Of a stretch of 64,000 nucleotides of DNA, positions 8,309-16,140 are shown in pieces. The DNA is taken from positions 2,294,001-2,358,000 of the forward strand of contig CAVZUK010000003.1 in assembly GCA_963778465.1 (NCBI GenBank), in the 5' to 3' direction. Position numbers and translations under genes: made by a program. This DNA comes from CAVZBW01 sp963778465 (lineage in GTDB: Bacteria > Actinomycetota > Acidimicrobiia > Acidimicrobiales > RAAP-2). Every line of letters begins with the position of its first letter. The first letter of the stretch is position 1. A model generated the notes under the pieces. That model made no database searches and was not told where the DNA came from. It saw only the letters and a list, made by a program, of their open reading frames with translations.

Positions 8309-9062
8309 CGCCATCTACGAGGGCCGGGTGGTCCACCGCAGGATGAGCCCTCGGCCACATCGGTTCTCCTACCGGGTGGCCCTGTGCTACCTCGACCTCG
8401 ACGAGCTCCCGCTCGTCATGGGGCAGCACCCGCTCTGGTCGGAACGTCCGGGCCGTCCGGTCCACTTCCGGCGCGAGGACTACCTGGGCGACCCGGGCAC
8501 GCCCCTCGCCGAGGCGGCTCGAGCGGTCGTTGCCGAGCGCCTCGGCGAGGATCCGGGAGGTCCGGTGCGCGTGCTCGCCCACCTGCGGACGTGGGGTTGG
8601 TGCTTCAATCCCCTCTCCCTCCTGTTCTGCTTCGGCCCGGATGGCCAGGCCCCTCGGGCCGCGATCGCCTCCGTGACCAACACGCCGTGGGGCGGTCGCC
8701 ACGCCTACGTGGTGACCCCGGACGAGGTCACGGCCGGGGGACGCCTCGAGTCGTGGTTCTCGAAGGAGATGCACGTCTCGCCCTTCATGCCCATGGACCA
8801 GCGGTACCACTTCTCGATCTCGGCGCCGGGCCGGCGCCTCGCCGCGAAGGTGGAGACGTACGAGGGAGACCGGATGGTGCTCGACGCCTCGCTCGGTCTG
8901 GCGCGCCGGGAGATGGACCGGTCGGCGATGACCTCGATGTTGCTCCGGTACCCGCTGATGACGTGGCGCGTCTCGGCGGCCATCTATCTGGAGGCGGCGC
9001 GGCTCGCGGTCAAGGGCGTGCCGTTCCACCCTCACCCGGCGAAGCGCCGGAGGATCCGGTGA
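8295..9062 (+). CDS. DUF1365 family protein
   Basis: A 255-aa protein if started at the TTG at 8295, preceded by a G-rich stretch and overlapping the previous gene by 14 nt. The conserved N-terminus SAIYEGRVVHRRM.PRPHRFSY and the central WGWCFNPLSL block identify DUF1365, a family almost always found between FAD amine-oxidase-like and CFA-like genes. Its biochemical role is not established. The stop codon overlaps the GTG of the methylase gene (GTGA). An alternative start is the GTG near 8328, but it would lose the conserved first strand. Confidence 0.8.
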   Translation: MPLHSAIYEGRVVHRRMSPRPHRFSYRVALCYLDLDELPLVMGQHPLWSERPGRPVHFRREDYLGDPGTPLAEAARAVVAERLGEDPGGPVRVLAHLRTWGWCFNPLSLLFCFGPDGQAPRAAIASVTNTPWGGRHAYVVTPDEVTAGGRLESWFSKEMHVSPFMPMDQRYHFSISAPGRRLAAKVETYEGDRMVLDASLGLARREMDRSAMTSMLLRYPLMTWRVSAAIYLEAARLAVKGVPFHPHPAKRRRIR

Positions 9063-10384
9063 CGGTGACCATGGTCCCCGAAGGCGCCACCGTGCCCCGG
9101 AGCTCGTCGGTCGACCGGTGGGCAAGGGGGGCGGTGCTCGCGGCCTGCCGCCGCATCCGCGAGGGCCACCTGACCGTGCGCGAGGGCGACCGGCTGACGG
9201 CCTACGGGCCCGGGTGCGAGCACCCGGGCCTCCGCGCGACGGTGACCGTGCACCATCCCCACGCCTATCGCGCCGCGATGGCCGGGAGCGTCGGTCTCGG
9301 CCGGGGCTACGTGGAGGGATGGTGGGACGCGGACGACCTCGTGGCACTGCTGCGCATCGCCGCCCGGCATCTCCCCCCGGGTGGCGGGGGCCTGCTCGGT
9401 TGGGGCGGCCGGCGCCTGGCCTTGCCCAACCGGACGCTGGGCCGGGCACCGGATCGGGCACTTCGCGGTGGCCGGGCCCGAGGCGATCGCCGCGGCGGAT
9501 GGGAGCGGGACCGGGAGAACATCCGTGCCCACTACGACCTCGGTGACGACTTCTTCGCCCTGTTCCTCGACCCGACCTTGACCTATTCCTGCGGCATCTT
9601 CGATTCGCCGGAGGCGTCGCTCGAGCAGGCCTCTTTGGCCAAGCTCGATCGCATCTGCACGAAGCTCGACCTCGGGCCCGGCGACCGCGTGCTCGAGATC
9701 GGCACCGGCTGGGGCAGCTTCGCGCTCCATGCCGCATCGACGTATGGCTGCCACGTGACGACTACGACGATCTCCGACCGCCAGTACTCGCACGCCCGGC
9801 GCAGCGTGGCCGGAGCCGGGCTGGGGGATCTCGTCACGGTGCGCAACGACGACTACCGGGCCCTGCGTGGGACGTGGGACAAGATCGTCTCCATCGAGAT
9901 GATCGAGGCGATCGGCTGGCGCAGCTACGACCAGTTCTTCTCGACCTGCGCGAGCCTGCTGCGGCCAGGCGGGCTCATGGCCCTGCAGGCGATCGTCATC
10001 GACGACCGCGTCTACCCGAGGGCGAAGCGCTCGGAGGACTTCATCAAGGCCATGGTGTTCCCGGGCTCGTGCCTTCCCTCGGTCGAGGCCATCGTGCGCT
10101 CCACCGCCAGGGCGAGCGACCTGCGGACGGTCGGGCTCGAGGACATCGGCGCCCATTACGCCGATACCCTGACCAAGTGGCGGAGCCGCTTTCACAAGAA
10201 CCGGTGCGAGATCGCAGCTCTCGGTTTCGACGAGCCCTTCCTCCGGCTGTGGGACCTGTACCTCGCCTACTGCCAGGCCGGTTTCGAGGAGCGCCGCATC
10301 AGCGACGCCCAGATGCTGCTGGCCAAGCCCGGTTGGCGACCCCGGACACCCGGCCACGGCCGTGAGCGACGCCGGGCGCCCTGA
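9059..10384 (+). CDS. Cyclopropane-fatty-acid-synthase-like SAM methyltransferase
   Basis: A 441-aa class I SAM methyltransferase of the CFA family. An N-terminal domain (1-150) precedes NIRAHYDLGDDFF and the SAM motif VLEIGTGWG (about 211-219), then SIEMIEAIG and the late FIKAMVFPG block. Members transfer a methyl or methylene group from SAM to a double bond of phospholipid acyl chains at the membrane surface. The MIEAIG variant and the neighbouring genes fit the subgroup next to FAD/DUF1365 genes (methylated or furan fatty acids) rather than housekeeping cyclopropane synthase, but this is inference. The GTG at 9059 overlaps the upstream TGA. Its end overlaps the desaturase start by 23 nt. 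Confidence 0.87.
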   Translation: MTVTMVPEGATVPRSSSVDRWARGAVLAACRRIREGHLTVREGDRLTAYGPGCEHPGLRATVTVHHPHAYRAAMAGSVGLGRGYVEGWWDADDLVALLRIAARHLPPGGGGLLGWGGRRLALPNRTLGRAPDRALRGGRARGDRRGGWERDRENIRAHYDLGDDFFALFLDPTLTYSCGIFDSPEASLEQASLAKLDRICTKLDLGPGDRVLEIGTGWGSFALHAASTYGCHVTTTTISDRQYSHARRSVAGAGLGDLVTVRNDDYRALRGTWDKIVSIEMIEAIGWRSYDQFFSTCASLLRPGGLMALQAIVIDDRVYPRAKRSEDFIKAMVFPGSCLPSVEAIVRSTARASDLRTVGLEDIGAHYADTLTKWRSRFHKNRCEIAALGFDEPFLRLWDLYLAYCQAGFEERRISDAQMLLAKPGWRPRTPGHGRERRRAP

Positions 10385-11207
10385 CCGGAACGCGGATTGG
10401 CTGTCGGCCGGGCCCTTCGTCGCGGTGCACCTCCTGCCCTTCGTCGCCTTGGTGACGGGGGTGACCCTTCTGGACGTCGCCCTGGCCTCGGTCCTCTACC
10501 TGGTCCGGATGTTCTTCGTGACGGCCGGCTACCACCGCTACTTCTCCCATCGCAGCTACCGCCTCAATCGGTCGGCCCAGCTCGTCGTGGCCCTCGGCGG
10601 GATCACGGCGGCCCAGAAGGGTCCGCTGTGGTGGGCGAGCCACCATCGCCGCCACCATCGCCACACCGATACGTCACAAGACCCTCACTCACCCCGCTAC
10701 GGCCTGTGGTGGAGCCACGTGGGCTGGATCCTCTCGCGCCGCTACAAGCAGGTGGACCGGGCCCTGGTGGCGGATCTCGCCGCCTTTCCCGAGCTCGAGA
10801 TGGTCGACCGCCTGCAATGGGTGGGCCCCTGGGTGCTCGGCGCCGCGTGCTATCTCGTCGCGGGGTGGGGCGGGGTGGCGATCGGCTTCGGGTTGTCGAC
10901 GGTCCTGCTGTGGCACGGCACCTTCGCCGTCAACTCCCTGGCTCACCGGATCGGGAGACGGCGCTACGCCACGTCCGACGACAGCCGCAACAGCTGGCTG
11001 ATCGCCCTGCTCACCCTCGGCGAGGGTTGGCACAACAACCACCACCACTACCCGCCGTCGGCCCGGCAGGGCTTCCGGTGGTGGGAGGTCGACGTGACGT
11101 ACTACCTCCTCGTCGCCCTCGAGCGTGCCCGCATCGTGCGTGATCTGCGGGTCCCGACGACTCGGGTCCTCGCCTCCCGGCTCCTGCACGAGCGGGGCGG
11201 CCAGTGA
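10362..11207 (+). CDS. Membrane fatty acid (acyl-CoA/acyl-lipid) desaturase
   Basis: A 281-aa integral membrane di-iron desaturase. The three histidine boxes are visible: HRYFSH (58-63), HHRRHH (94-99) and HNNHHHY (224-230), separated by hydrophobic helices as in delta-9-type acyl desaturases. It would introduce the double bond that the preceding CFA-like methylase could use. It overlaps the methylase gene by 23 nt and is followed 21 nt later by the B12-type regulator, so it is the last enzyme gene of the operon. Chain position and whether the substrate is CoA- or lipid-bound cannot be told. Confidence 0.9.
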   Translation: MSDAGRPDRNADWLSAGPFVAVHLLPFVALVTGVTLLDVALASVLYLVRMFFVTAGYHRYFSHRSYRLNRSAQLVVALGGITAAQKGPLWWASHHRRHHRHTDTSQDPHSPRYGLWWSHVGWILSRRYKQVDRALVADLAAFPELEMVDRLQWVGPWVLGAACYLVAGWGGVAIGFGLSTVLLWHGTFAVNSLAHRIGRRRYATSDDSRNSWLIALLTLGEGWHNNHHHYPPSARQGFRWWEVDVTYYLLVALERARIVRDLRVPTTRVLASRLLHERGGQ

Positions 11208-11228
11208 CGCCCTGGTTCCCGTAGACCG

Positions 11229-12104
11229 GTGGTTCCCGTGACCGGATCCGACGCGCCCGGGGACGACGACCTCCTCACCCTCGAGGCCGCGGCGCAGCGC
11301 ATCGGTGTCCATTACATGACGGCCTATCGCTACGTGCGGCTGGGCCGCCTGCACGCGATCCAGCGAAGAGGGCGTTGGTGGGTGTCGGTCCGGGAGGTGG
11401 ACCGGTTCGTGGGGACGCCCAGCGACCCGCCCGGCCGCCTCGGCCTGCGGTGGGGGTCGCGGCGTCAGCGGCTCGTCGCGCGCCTACTGGCGGGAGACGG
11501 CCCGGGGGGTTGGGCCATCGTCGAGCAGGCCCTCGCTGCGGGAGCGGCGCCGCCGGACCTGTACCTGGAGCTCCTCGCACCGGCGCTCCGAGAGATCGGG
11601 GACCAATGGGCCAGCGGGCGCACCTCCATCGACGAGGAGCATCGGGCAACGTCCGTCGCCGTCCGCATCGTCGGGCGTCTCGCACCGCACTTCGCCCGTC
11701 CGGGGCGGACGCGCCGCGGAGCGGTGCTCCTCGGAGGGGCGCCCGGGGACCCTCACCAATTGCCCGTGGCGATGGTGGCGGACGTGTTGCGGAGCGAGGG
11801 GCTGGTCGTCGTGGACCTCGGCGCCAACGTCCCGACGCAATCGCTGCTCGACGCCGCGGCCGGGATCCCGGATCTGAGGGTCGTCGGGATCAGCGTCAGC
11901 GCCGACTCGGCCATGGAGGAGGGGGCACGGAGCATCGCGGCCGTGAAGCGTCGCGTGCCGCAGGTGGCGGTCCTCGCGGGGGGACCGGCGCTCCCGACCG
12001 CCGCGCACGCGATGGACCTCGGGGCCGACGTCTGGGCTCCCGACGCGGCCGCTGCTGCCGCGCAGTTGGGTGCCGGGCCCCGGTCGGGGAGCGAGGCGGG
12101 GTGA
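11229..12104 (+). CDS. HTH regulator with adenosylcobalamin photosensor-like domain
   Basis: A 291-aa protein started at GTG 11229 (GTG 11238 is equally possible). An excisionase/MerR-like helix-turn-helix (about 15-60, MTAYRYVRLGRLHAIQRRG) is followed by a helical B12-binding-2 domain (about 80-155) and a Rossmann-like cobalamin domain (about 165-280). The photoreceptor signature W-x9-EH is present (W127, E137, H138), and the lower-ligand motif reads DPHQLP with His176. These match CarH/LitR-type AdoCbl light sensors that repress in the dark and release DNA in light. The residue after W127 is Ala where CarH has His132, and the Gly of DxHxxG is Pro. It lies directly downstream of the lipid-enzyme genes, so autogenous control of this operon is likely. 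Confidence 0.75.
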   Translation: MVPVTGSDAPGDDDLLTLEAAAQRIGVHYMTAYRYVRLGRLHAIQRRGRWWVSVREVDRFVGTPSDPPGRLGLRWGSRRQRLVARLLAGDGPGGWAIVEQALAAGAAPPDLYLELLAPALREIGDQWASGRTSIDEEHRATSVAVRIVGRLAPHFARPGRTRRGAVLLGGAPGDPHQLPVAMVADVLRSEGLVVVDLGANVPTQSLLDAAAGIPDLRVVGISVSADSAMEEGARSIAAVKRRVPQVAVLAGGPALPTAAHAMDLGADVWAPDAAAAAAQLGAGPRSGSEAG

Positions 12105-12297
12105 CGGCTCCCTCCCTCGGTGCTGTGGTCGCGCCGCGACCTCCGGCTCCATGACCACCCGGCCCCGATGGCCGCGCGGAGTCGCTCGCCCTCAGGTCCA
12201 CCGCAGGGGTACGTCGCACCGATCGTCGACCACTCCGTCGAGCGCGAGCGCACCCTCTCGGACTACGCCGCGCGGCGATCCTGAGGCTCCCGGCCGA

Positions 12298-13428
12298 TCA
12301 GAGGGCGACGATCCCTTCGCCCCCCTGCGCTCCCGGGACCGTGGTCGACCCGACCTCGGCGAGCGACCCGTTGGGTTGGATGCGGAATTCGTCGACGATG
12401 CCGGCCGCTCCCGTCTGCACGTAGAGGAACTGGCCGTCGCCGGACACCGCGGCGTCCACCGTCCCCGCGTCGGTCGGGTTCGTGCCGACCACCCCGAGCT
12501 GCCCCCCGGGGGACGACACGAGACCCGTGAGAGACCCGCTCCCGGCGTTCGAGGCGTAGAGGGGACGATTGGCGACGCCGGCAATCCAGCAGGTCGCGGC
12601 TTGACCCGTCGCCGCGGTCTGGGTGGGCACGAGCGTCCCGCTGTGGAGCAGCGAGAAGCTCGTGACGGTGTTGGGCCCGGCCTCGGTGACGAGGGCGTGG
12701 CCCTGCGCGTCGAAGGCGAGCGCGAACGGTGTGCTCCCTGCCGGCTGGGCGTTGACGACGGGCGACGGCGAGAGGTCGCCGAAGAGGCCTACCCGGAAGA
12801 CGTCGATCGCGCTGCCGTTCGCCTTGGTGGTCACGAGCAGCTTGGTCCCGTCGGGCGAGAAGGCGACCTGGCCCGGCGTGTTGGTGAACTGGGGGCTGGC
12901 CGTCGGGTCGAGACCGAGCGGTCGGTTCCAGGTCGGGACGGGAACGAGGTGGCCGAAGGCGACCACGTAGCCCTGGACGGAGCCGCCGTTCTCTGCGTTG
13001 AGCACATACACGACGTTGCGCTCGACGGCGACGCTGACGGGGAACGCACCACCCGAGCCGACCACCTGGCGGAGGGCGAGCTGGTCACCCTGCACCGAGA
13101 AGACCGAGACGGTGTTGCTGCCCGCGTTGACGGCCAGGAGCAGGCCCTGAGAGGCGTCGTAGGTGAGCGAACCCTGGGAGGCCAGATGATCGACGACCGA
13201 GCCGCTCAGGACCCCGCCGAGCCCGCCGGTGTTGAACGTGCCGGCAGGGGTGAGGGTGCCGTCCGCGGCGCGGTCGTAGGCGACGACCTGGTTACCCGCC
13301 GGGTTGTCGGTCTGGACGAACACGACCTGACCCGGTGCCCGTGGCACCGCACCGGCGGAACCGGCCAGCCATGCCGAGGCGACGGCAGGGACGGCGGCAA
13401 TCAGAGCCAGACGACGAATTGGGCGCAT
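12298..13428 (-). CDS. Secreted lactonase-type beta-propeller protein
   Basis: A 376-aa protein with an N-terminal signal peptide (basic MRPIRRL, hydrophobic core, Ala-rich cleavage region near residue 27) followed by repeated blade-like segments such as YDASQGLLLAVNAGSNTVSVF and FSPDGTKLLVTTKANGSAIDVF. This is the 7-bladed propeller pattern of YncE/6-phosphogluconolactonase-like proteins, here exported. I see no diagnostic catalytic set, so the activity is unknown and a binding or structural role is equally possible. It is divergent from the ECF sigma gene at 13571, sharing a 142-bp spacer. Confidence 0.75.
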   Translation of the reverse strand: MRPIRRLALIAAVPAVASAWLAGSAGAVPRAPGQVVFVQTDNPAGNQVVAYDRAADGTLTPAGTFNTGGLGGVLSGSVVDHLASQGSLTYDASQGLLLAVNAGSNTVSVFSVQGDQLALRQVVGSGGAFPVSVAVERNVVYVLNAENGGSVQGYVVAFGHLVPVPTWNRPLGLDPTASPQFTNTPGQVAFSPDGTKLLVTTKANGSAIDVFRVGLFGDLSPSPVVNAQPAGSTPFALAFDAQGHALVTEAGPNTVTSFSLLHSGTLVPTQTAATGQAATCWIAGVANRPLYASNAGSGSLTGLVSSPGGQLGVVGTNPTDAGTVDAAVSGDGQFLYVQTGAAGIVDEFRIQPNGSLAEVGSTTVPGAQGGEGIVAL

Positions 13429-13570
13429 GTCGTTCGATCCTCTCTCGTCTTTACTGCGTCTCTCTCGAAGTTGGTCTCCCCATCGGCCGCCGCGTTACGC
13501 GATTTGTCCGAACTCGTCCCGCGGTGGGGGCGCGGGCTCCTCGGCCGCGCCTCCTTTACGCTCGGCATCG

Positions 13571-14161
13571 GTGACCGACGACGCCGAGCTCGTGGTGCTG
13601 ATGCAGAAGGGAGACGATGAGGCCTTCGCGCAGCTGGTCGAGCGCTACCACACGAGGCTCGTCCGCCTGGAGAGCTCCGTCGTCGCCAACCGGCACGTCG
13701 CCGAGGAGGTGGTGCAGGACACGTGGCTCGCGGTACTGCGCGGCATCGACGGCTTCGAGGGCCGGTCATCGCTGTGGACATGGCTGTACCGCGTCTGCGT
13801 GAACCGGGCTCGCACTGCGGTCGGCAAGGAGGGTCGATCGTGGCCCTTCGATCCCCAGGAGCTGGGCAGCGACGACGGGCCCTTCTCTGCGGACGGCGCG
13901 TGGGCATCTCGCTTGGAACCGTGGTCGGATCTCACGGAGGAGCGCGTCGACGCGGATGCGCTGACGGCACACGTGAAGAGCGCGATCGAGTCACTGCCCG
14001 CCGGGCAGCGACTCGTCGTCACCCTGCGCGACGTCGAGGGGCGCTCGAGCGGTGAGGTCTGTGAGGCGTTGTCGATCACGGAGGGAAACCAGCGCGTGCT
14101 CCTTCACCGGGCGCGCAGCAGGATCCGGGTTATGGTCGACCATCGGCTGAGGGGATCGTGA
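13571..14161 (+). CDS. ECF-family RNA polymerase sigma factor
   Basis: A 196-aa sigma-70-type factor. Region 2 (about 10-80) includes FAQLVERYHTRLVRL, EEVVQDTWLAVLRGI and SSLWTWLYRVCVNRAR; region 4 (about 135-190) includes LPAGQRLVVTLRDVEG and NQRVLLHRARSRIR. The GTG at 13571 gives the normal ECF length; an upstream in-frame start would add an unconserved leader. The next gene is a zinc-finger anti-sigma, 1 nt away, so the pair forms a regulatory unit. The target genes are not evident. The photo-oxidation-type lipid operon just upstream makes an oxidative-stress role attractive but unproven. Confidence 0.88.
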   Translation: MTDDAELVVLMQKGDDEAFAQLVERYHTRLVRLESSVVANRHVAEEVVQDTWLAVLRGIDGFEGRSSLWTWLYRVCVNRARTAVGKEGRSWPFDPQELGSDDGPFSADGAWASRLEPWSDLTEERVDADALTAHVKSAIESLPAGQRLVVTLRDVEGRSSGEVCEALSITEGNQRVLLHRARSRIRVMVDHRLRGS

Positions 14162-14162
14162 C

Positions 14163-14414
14163 GTGAGGCTGTTGGACGGAGGCCTTGTCTGCCGAGAGGC
14201 GATCGGTTTGGTGACCGAGTACCTGGAGGGCACGCTCACCCGACGGCAGCGGCGTCGCCTCGAGTCCCACCTCCGCAAGTGCCCCAATTGCTCCCAGTAC
14301 CTGGAGCAGATCCGGACCACCATCGCGACGAGCGGGCGGATCGGGCCGGATGCGCTTTCTCCCGAGGCGCGCGCCGACCTGGTCGAGCTCTGGCGGCGCT
14401 TCCACGACGCCTGA
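14163..14414 (+). CDS. Zinc-finger (ZAS-type) anti-sigma factor
   Basis: An 83-aa protein starting at GTG, 1 nt after the sigma gene. It has an early Cys (C10), then HLRKCPNC, which provides the His-x3-Cys-x2-Cys zinc-binding signature of ZAS anti-sigma factors (RsrA/ChrR-like). No membrane segment follows, so it would be a soluble sensor that binds the preceding sigma factor and releases it on thiol or zinc chemistry. It ends within a hairpin region shared with the convergent SDR gene. Confidence 0.85.
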   Translation: MRLLDGGLVCREAIGLVTEYLEGTLTRRQRRRLESHLRKCPNCSQYLEQIRTTIATSGRIGPDALSPEARADLVELWRRFHDA

Positions 14415-14446
14415 GGTTCCTCGGGCGGAGCGTCCCCGAGATCAGG
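14410..14446. terminator. Bidirectional hairpin between convergent genes
   Basis: A nested stem: outer arms CCTGA and TCAGG flank inner arms CTCGGG and CCCGAG with a 9-nt loop. It spans the end of the anti-sigma gene and the end of the opposing SDR gene. It has no U-tract on either strand. Confidence 0.4.
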
Positions 14447-15269
14447 CCCGCATGAGGCCGCCGCCGTCGACCATGAGGGTCTGCCCCGTCATGTAGCGAC
14501 AGCCGTCGGAGAGGAGAAATTCCACGACGGGTGCGATGTCCGCCTCGGGATCCCCGTCACGTCCCATCGGATGGTCGGCGTACATCGCCTCGAAGGCGGC
14601 CGCCCGCTCCCCGTCGTCCGCGGGGGGCAGACGATGGGCCGCCGAGGCGGGGCACACGCAATTGACGACGATGCCGAACCTCGCCCACTCCCGGGCCGCG
14701 GTGCGCGTGAGCGAGCGGATCGCCTCCTTGGAGGCGCCGTAGGGGCCGTAGCCCGCCGCCCCGCTCAGCCCGATGGCCGAGCCCATCGTCACGATCCGCC
14801 CCCACCCCTGGTCGCGCATCGGCCCGAGGACGGCCTGCATCTCCCACAGCGTGGCGAGGGGACCCGTGCCCAAGAGCAGCGCCATATCGGACTCGGTGAC
14901 CCGCTCGAGTGCGGTCACCGGCCGGAAGGTCTGGGCGTTGGCGACCAGCCCGTCGACGCGGCCGAAACGGTCGCGTGCCTCCTCGACGATCGCGAAGGCG
15001 TCGTCGCGGTTCGCAACGTCACCCACGTGCGCGAGATGATCGGCCCCGATGGCCCTCAGCTCCTCGCCCAGGCGCGCCAGTCGGTCGGCCTTGCGCCCGG
15101 TGACGATGCACCGGGCCCCCTCGCGGGCGAGGTGGAGCGCGATCCCGCGCCCGATGCCCCGGGAGGCGCCGGTCACGATGACGACTCGCCCGCGCACTCC
15201 CCCGGGGAGCGAGCCGACCGGCGTCCCGGTTCCCTCCACCTGGGGGCCCTCGTTCGCGGCACTGGGCAT
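14442..15269 (-). CDS. Short-chain dehydrogenase/reductase
   Basis: A 275-aa SDR started at ATG 15269. It has TGASRGIG for NAD(P), YGASK with the catalytic Tyr and Lys, and the C-terminal YMTGQTLMVDGGG. The usual NNAG motif is replaced by VANAQ, and the helix that follows lacks the usual Asn, so the proton-relay Asn may be missing. This is a divergence worth noting for its activity. It is divergent from the thioesterase gene at 15295 with only 25 bp between starts, so the promoters overlap. The substrate is unknown. Confidence 0.82.
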   Translation of the reverse strand: MPSAANEGPQVEGTGTPVGSLPGGVRGRVVIVTGASRGIGRGIALHLAREGARCIVTGRKADRLARLGEELRAIGADHLAHVGDVANRDDAFAIVEEARDRFGRVDGLVANAQTFRPVTALERVTESDMALLLGTGPLATLWEMQAVLGPMRDQGWGRIVTMGSAIGLSGAAGYGPYGASKEAIRSLTRTAAREWARFGIVVNCVCPASAAHRLPPADDGERAAAFEAMYADHPMGRDGDPEADIAPVVEFLLSDGCRYMTGQTLMVDGGGLMRA

Positions 15270-15294
15270 CCGGCGAGCGTATCGTCGCGGGCGC

Positions 15295-16140
15295 ATGAGA
15301 CCTTCGGTCCCGCCGACCGCGCCGGCAGGAGATCCAGCAGGACATCCAACAGGAGATCCAGCAGGAAATCCAGCAGGAAATCCAGCAGGAAATATGGAGT
15401 CGTCGGCGCCTCCCGGTCCGCCGTCCGCCGCCCAGCTCGCGGCGGAGCTCGGGTCGCTCCTGCCTCGCGCCGAGGCGGTCGCTCCCGAGTCGTTCGAGCT
15501 CGTCGATGCCGTCCGGGACCTGGTCGAGGCGGTCGTGCTCACCGGCGCGGGGCCCGACGAGCTGGCGGAGGCGACCCGAGCGGTCCGCCAGCTCAGCGCT
15601 CGGCTCGCTGTGGATCGTCGCGAGGACGCCGTGTGGCTGGTGCGCCACCGAGACGGCCGGGTCGAGCACCTCACCCAGGCGGGATCGGGCCGGCTCAACC
15701 CTCAGGCGCCCCCGCTGGCCTTCGAGCGCCTACCGGTACCGCCCACCGGCGCGTCCACGGAGCGCCCCGCACCGCTCGGGATCGTGGCCCGTTGCCGGCT
15801 GAGCGCGGCCCACGGTGGGGGCCCGGGTCGGGTCCACGGCTCAGTCGTCGCGGGGATGCTCGACGAGGTTCTCGGGGTGGCGGCGACGGCGGCCGGCGCA
15901 TCGGGTCTCACGGTGGCACTCGAGGTGCGCTTCCACCGCGCCACCCCCTACGGCGTACCCCTCGAGATCGTCGGGCGTTTCACGGGCAGCGAGGGTCGCA
16001 AGAGCTTCGCCAGTGGGGAGGTGCGGGCCGAAGGCGTCATGACCGCCGAGGCGAAGGCCGTGTTCGTGGCCGCGCCCCACCCGACGCGTGCACCGGATGC
16101 TGCCCCGACGCACTCGCCATCGTGCCGGGAGACTCCGTGA
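15295..16140 (+). CDS. PaaI-type hotdog thioesterase with repeat N-terminus
   Basis: A 281-aa protein. Residues 1-35 are low-complexity tetrapeptide repeats (AGDP/AGNP) encoded by the 12-bp tandem repeat at 15325. The C-terminal half (about 160-270) is a hotdog domain with GGPGRVHGSVVAGMLDEVLG, the catalytic-helix pattern of PaaI acyl-CoA thioesterases, followed by the LTVALEVRFHRATPYG strand. It probably hydrolyses an acyl-CoA. A later ATG at 15394, right after the repeat, would give a 248-aa protein without it and cannot be excluded. The stop overlaps the GTG of the alcohol dehydrogenase gene (GTGA), indicating coupling. Confidence 0.75.
   Translation: MRPSVPPTAPAGDPAGHPTGDPAGNPAGNPAGNMESSAPPGPPSAAQLAAELGSLLPRAEAVAPESFELVDAVRDLVEAVVLTGAGPDELAEATRAVRQLSARLAVDRREDAVWLVRHRDGRVEHLTQAGSGRLNPQAPPLAFERLPVPPTGASTERPAPLGIVARCRLSAAHGGGPGRVHGSVVAGMLDEVLGVAATAAGASGLTVALEVRFHRATPYGVPLEIVGRFTGSEGRKSFASGEVRAEGVMTAEAKAVFVAAPHPTRAPDAAPTHSPSCRETP
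15325..15396 (+). repeat. 12-bp tandem repeat (six units)
   Basis: Six consecutive 12-nt units of the form gcaggaRatcca, the last one degenerate and ending in an ATG. Being a multiple of 3, the array stays in frame and encodes AGDP, AGHP, TGDP, AGNP, AGNP and AGNM. Copy-number changes would lengthen or shorten the N-terminus of the thioesterase without a frameshift. Confidence 0.9.

Noticed and set aside
15325..15396. Possible CRISPR-like array
   Set aside because: Units are only 12 bp, directly adjacent without spacers, and in frame in a coding region.
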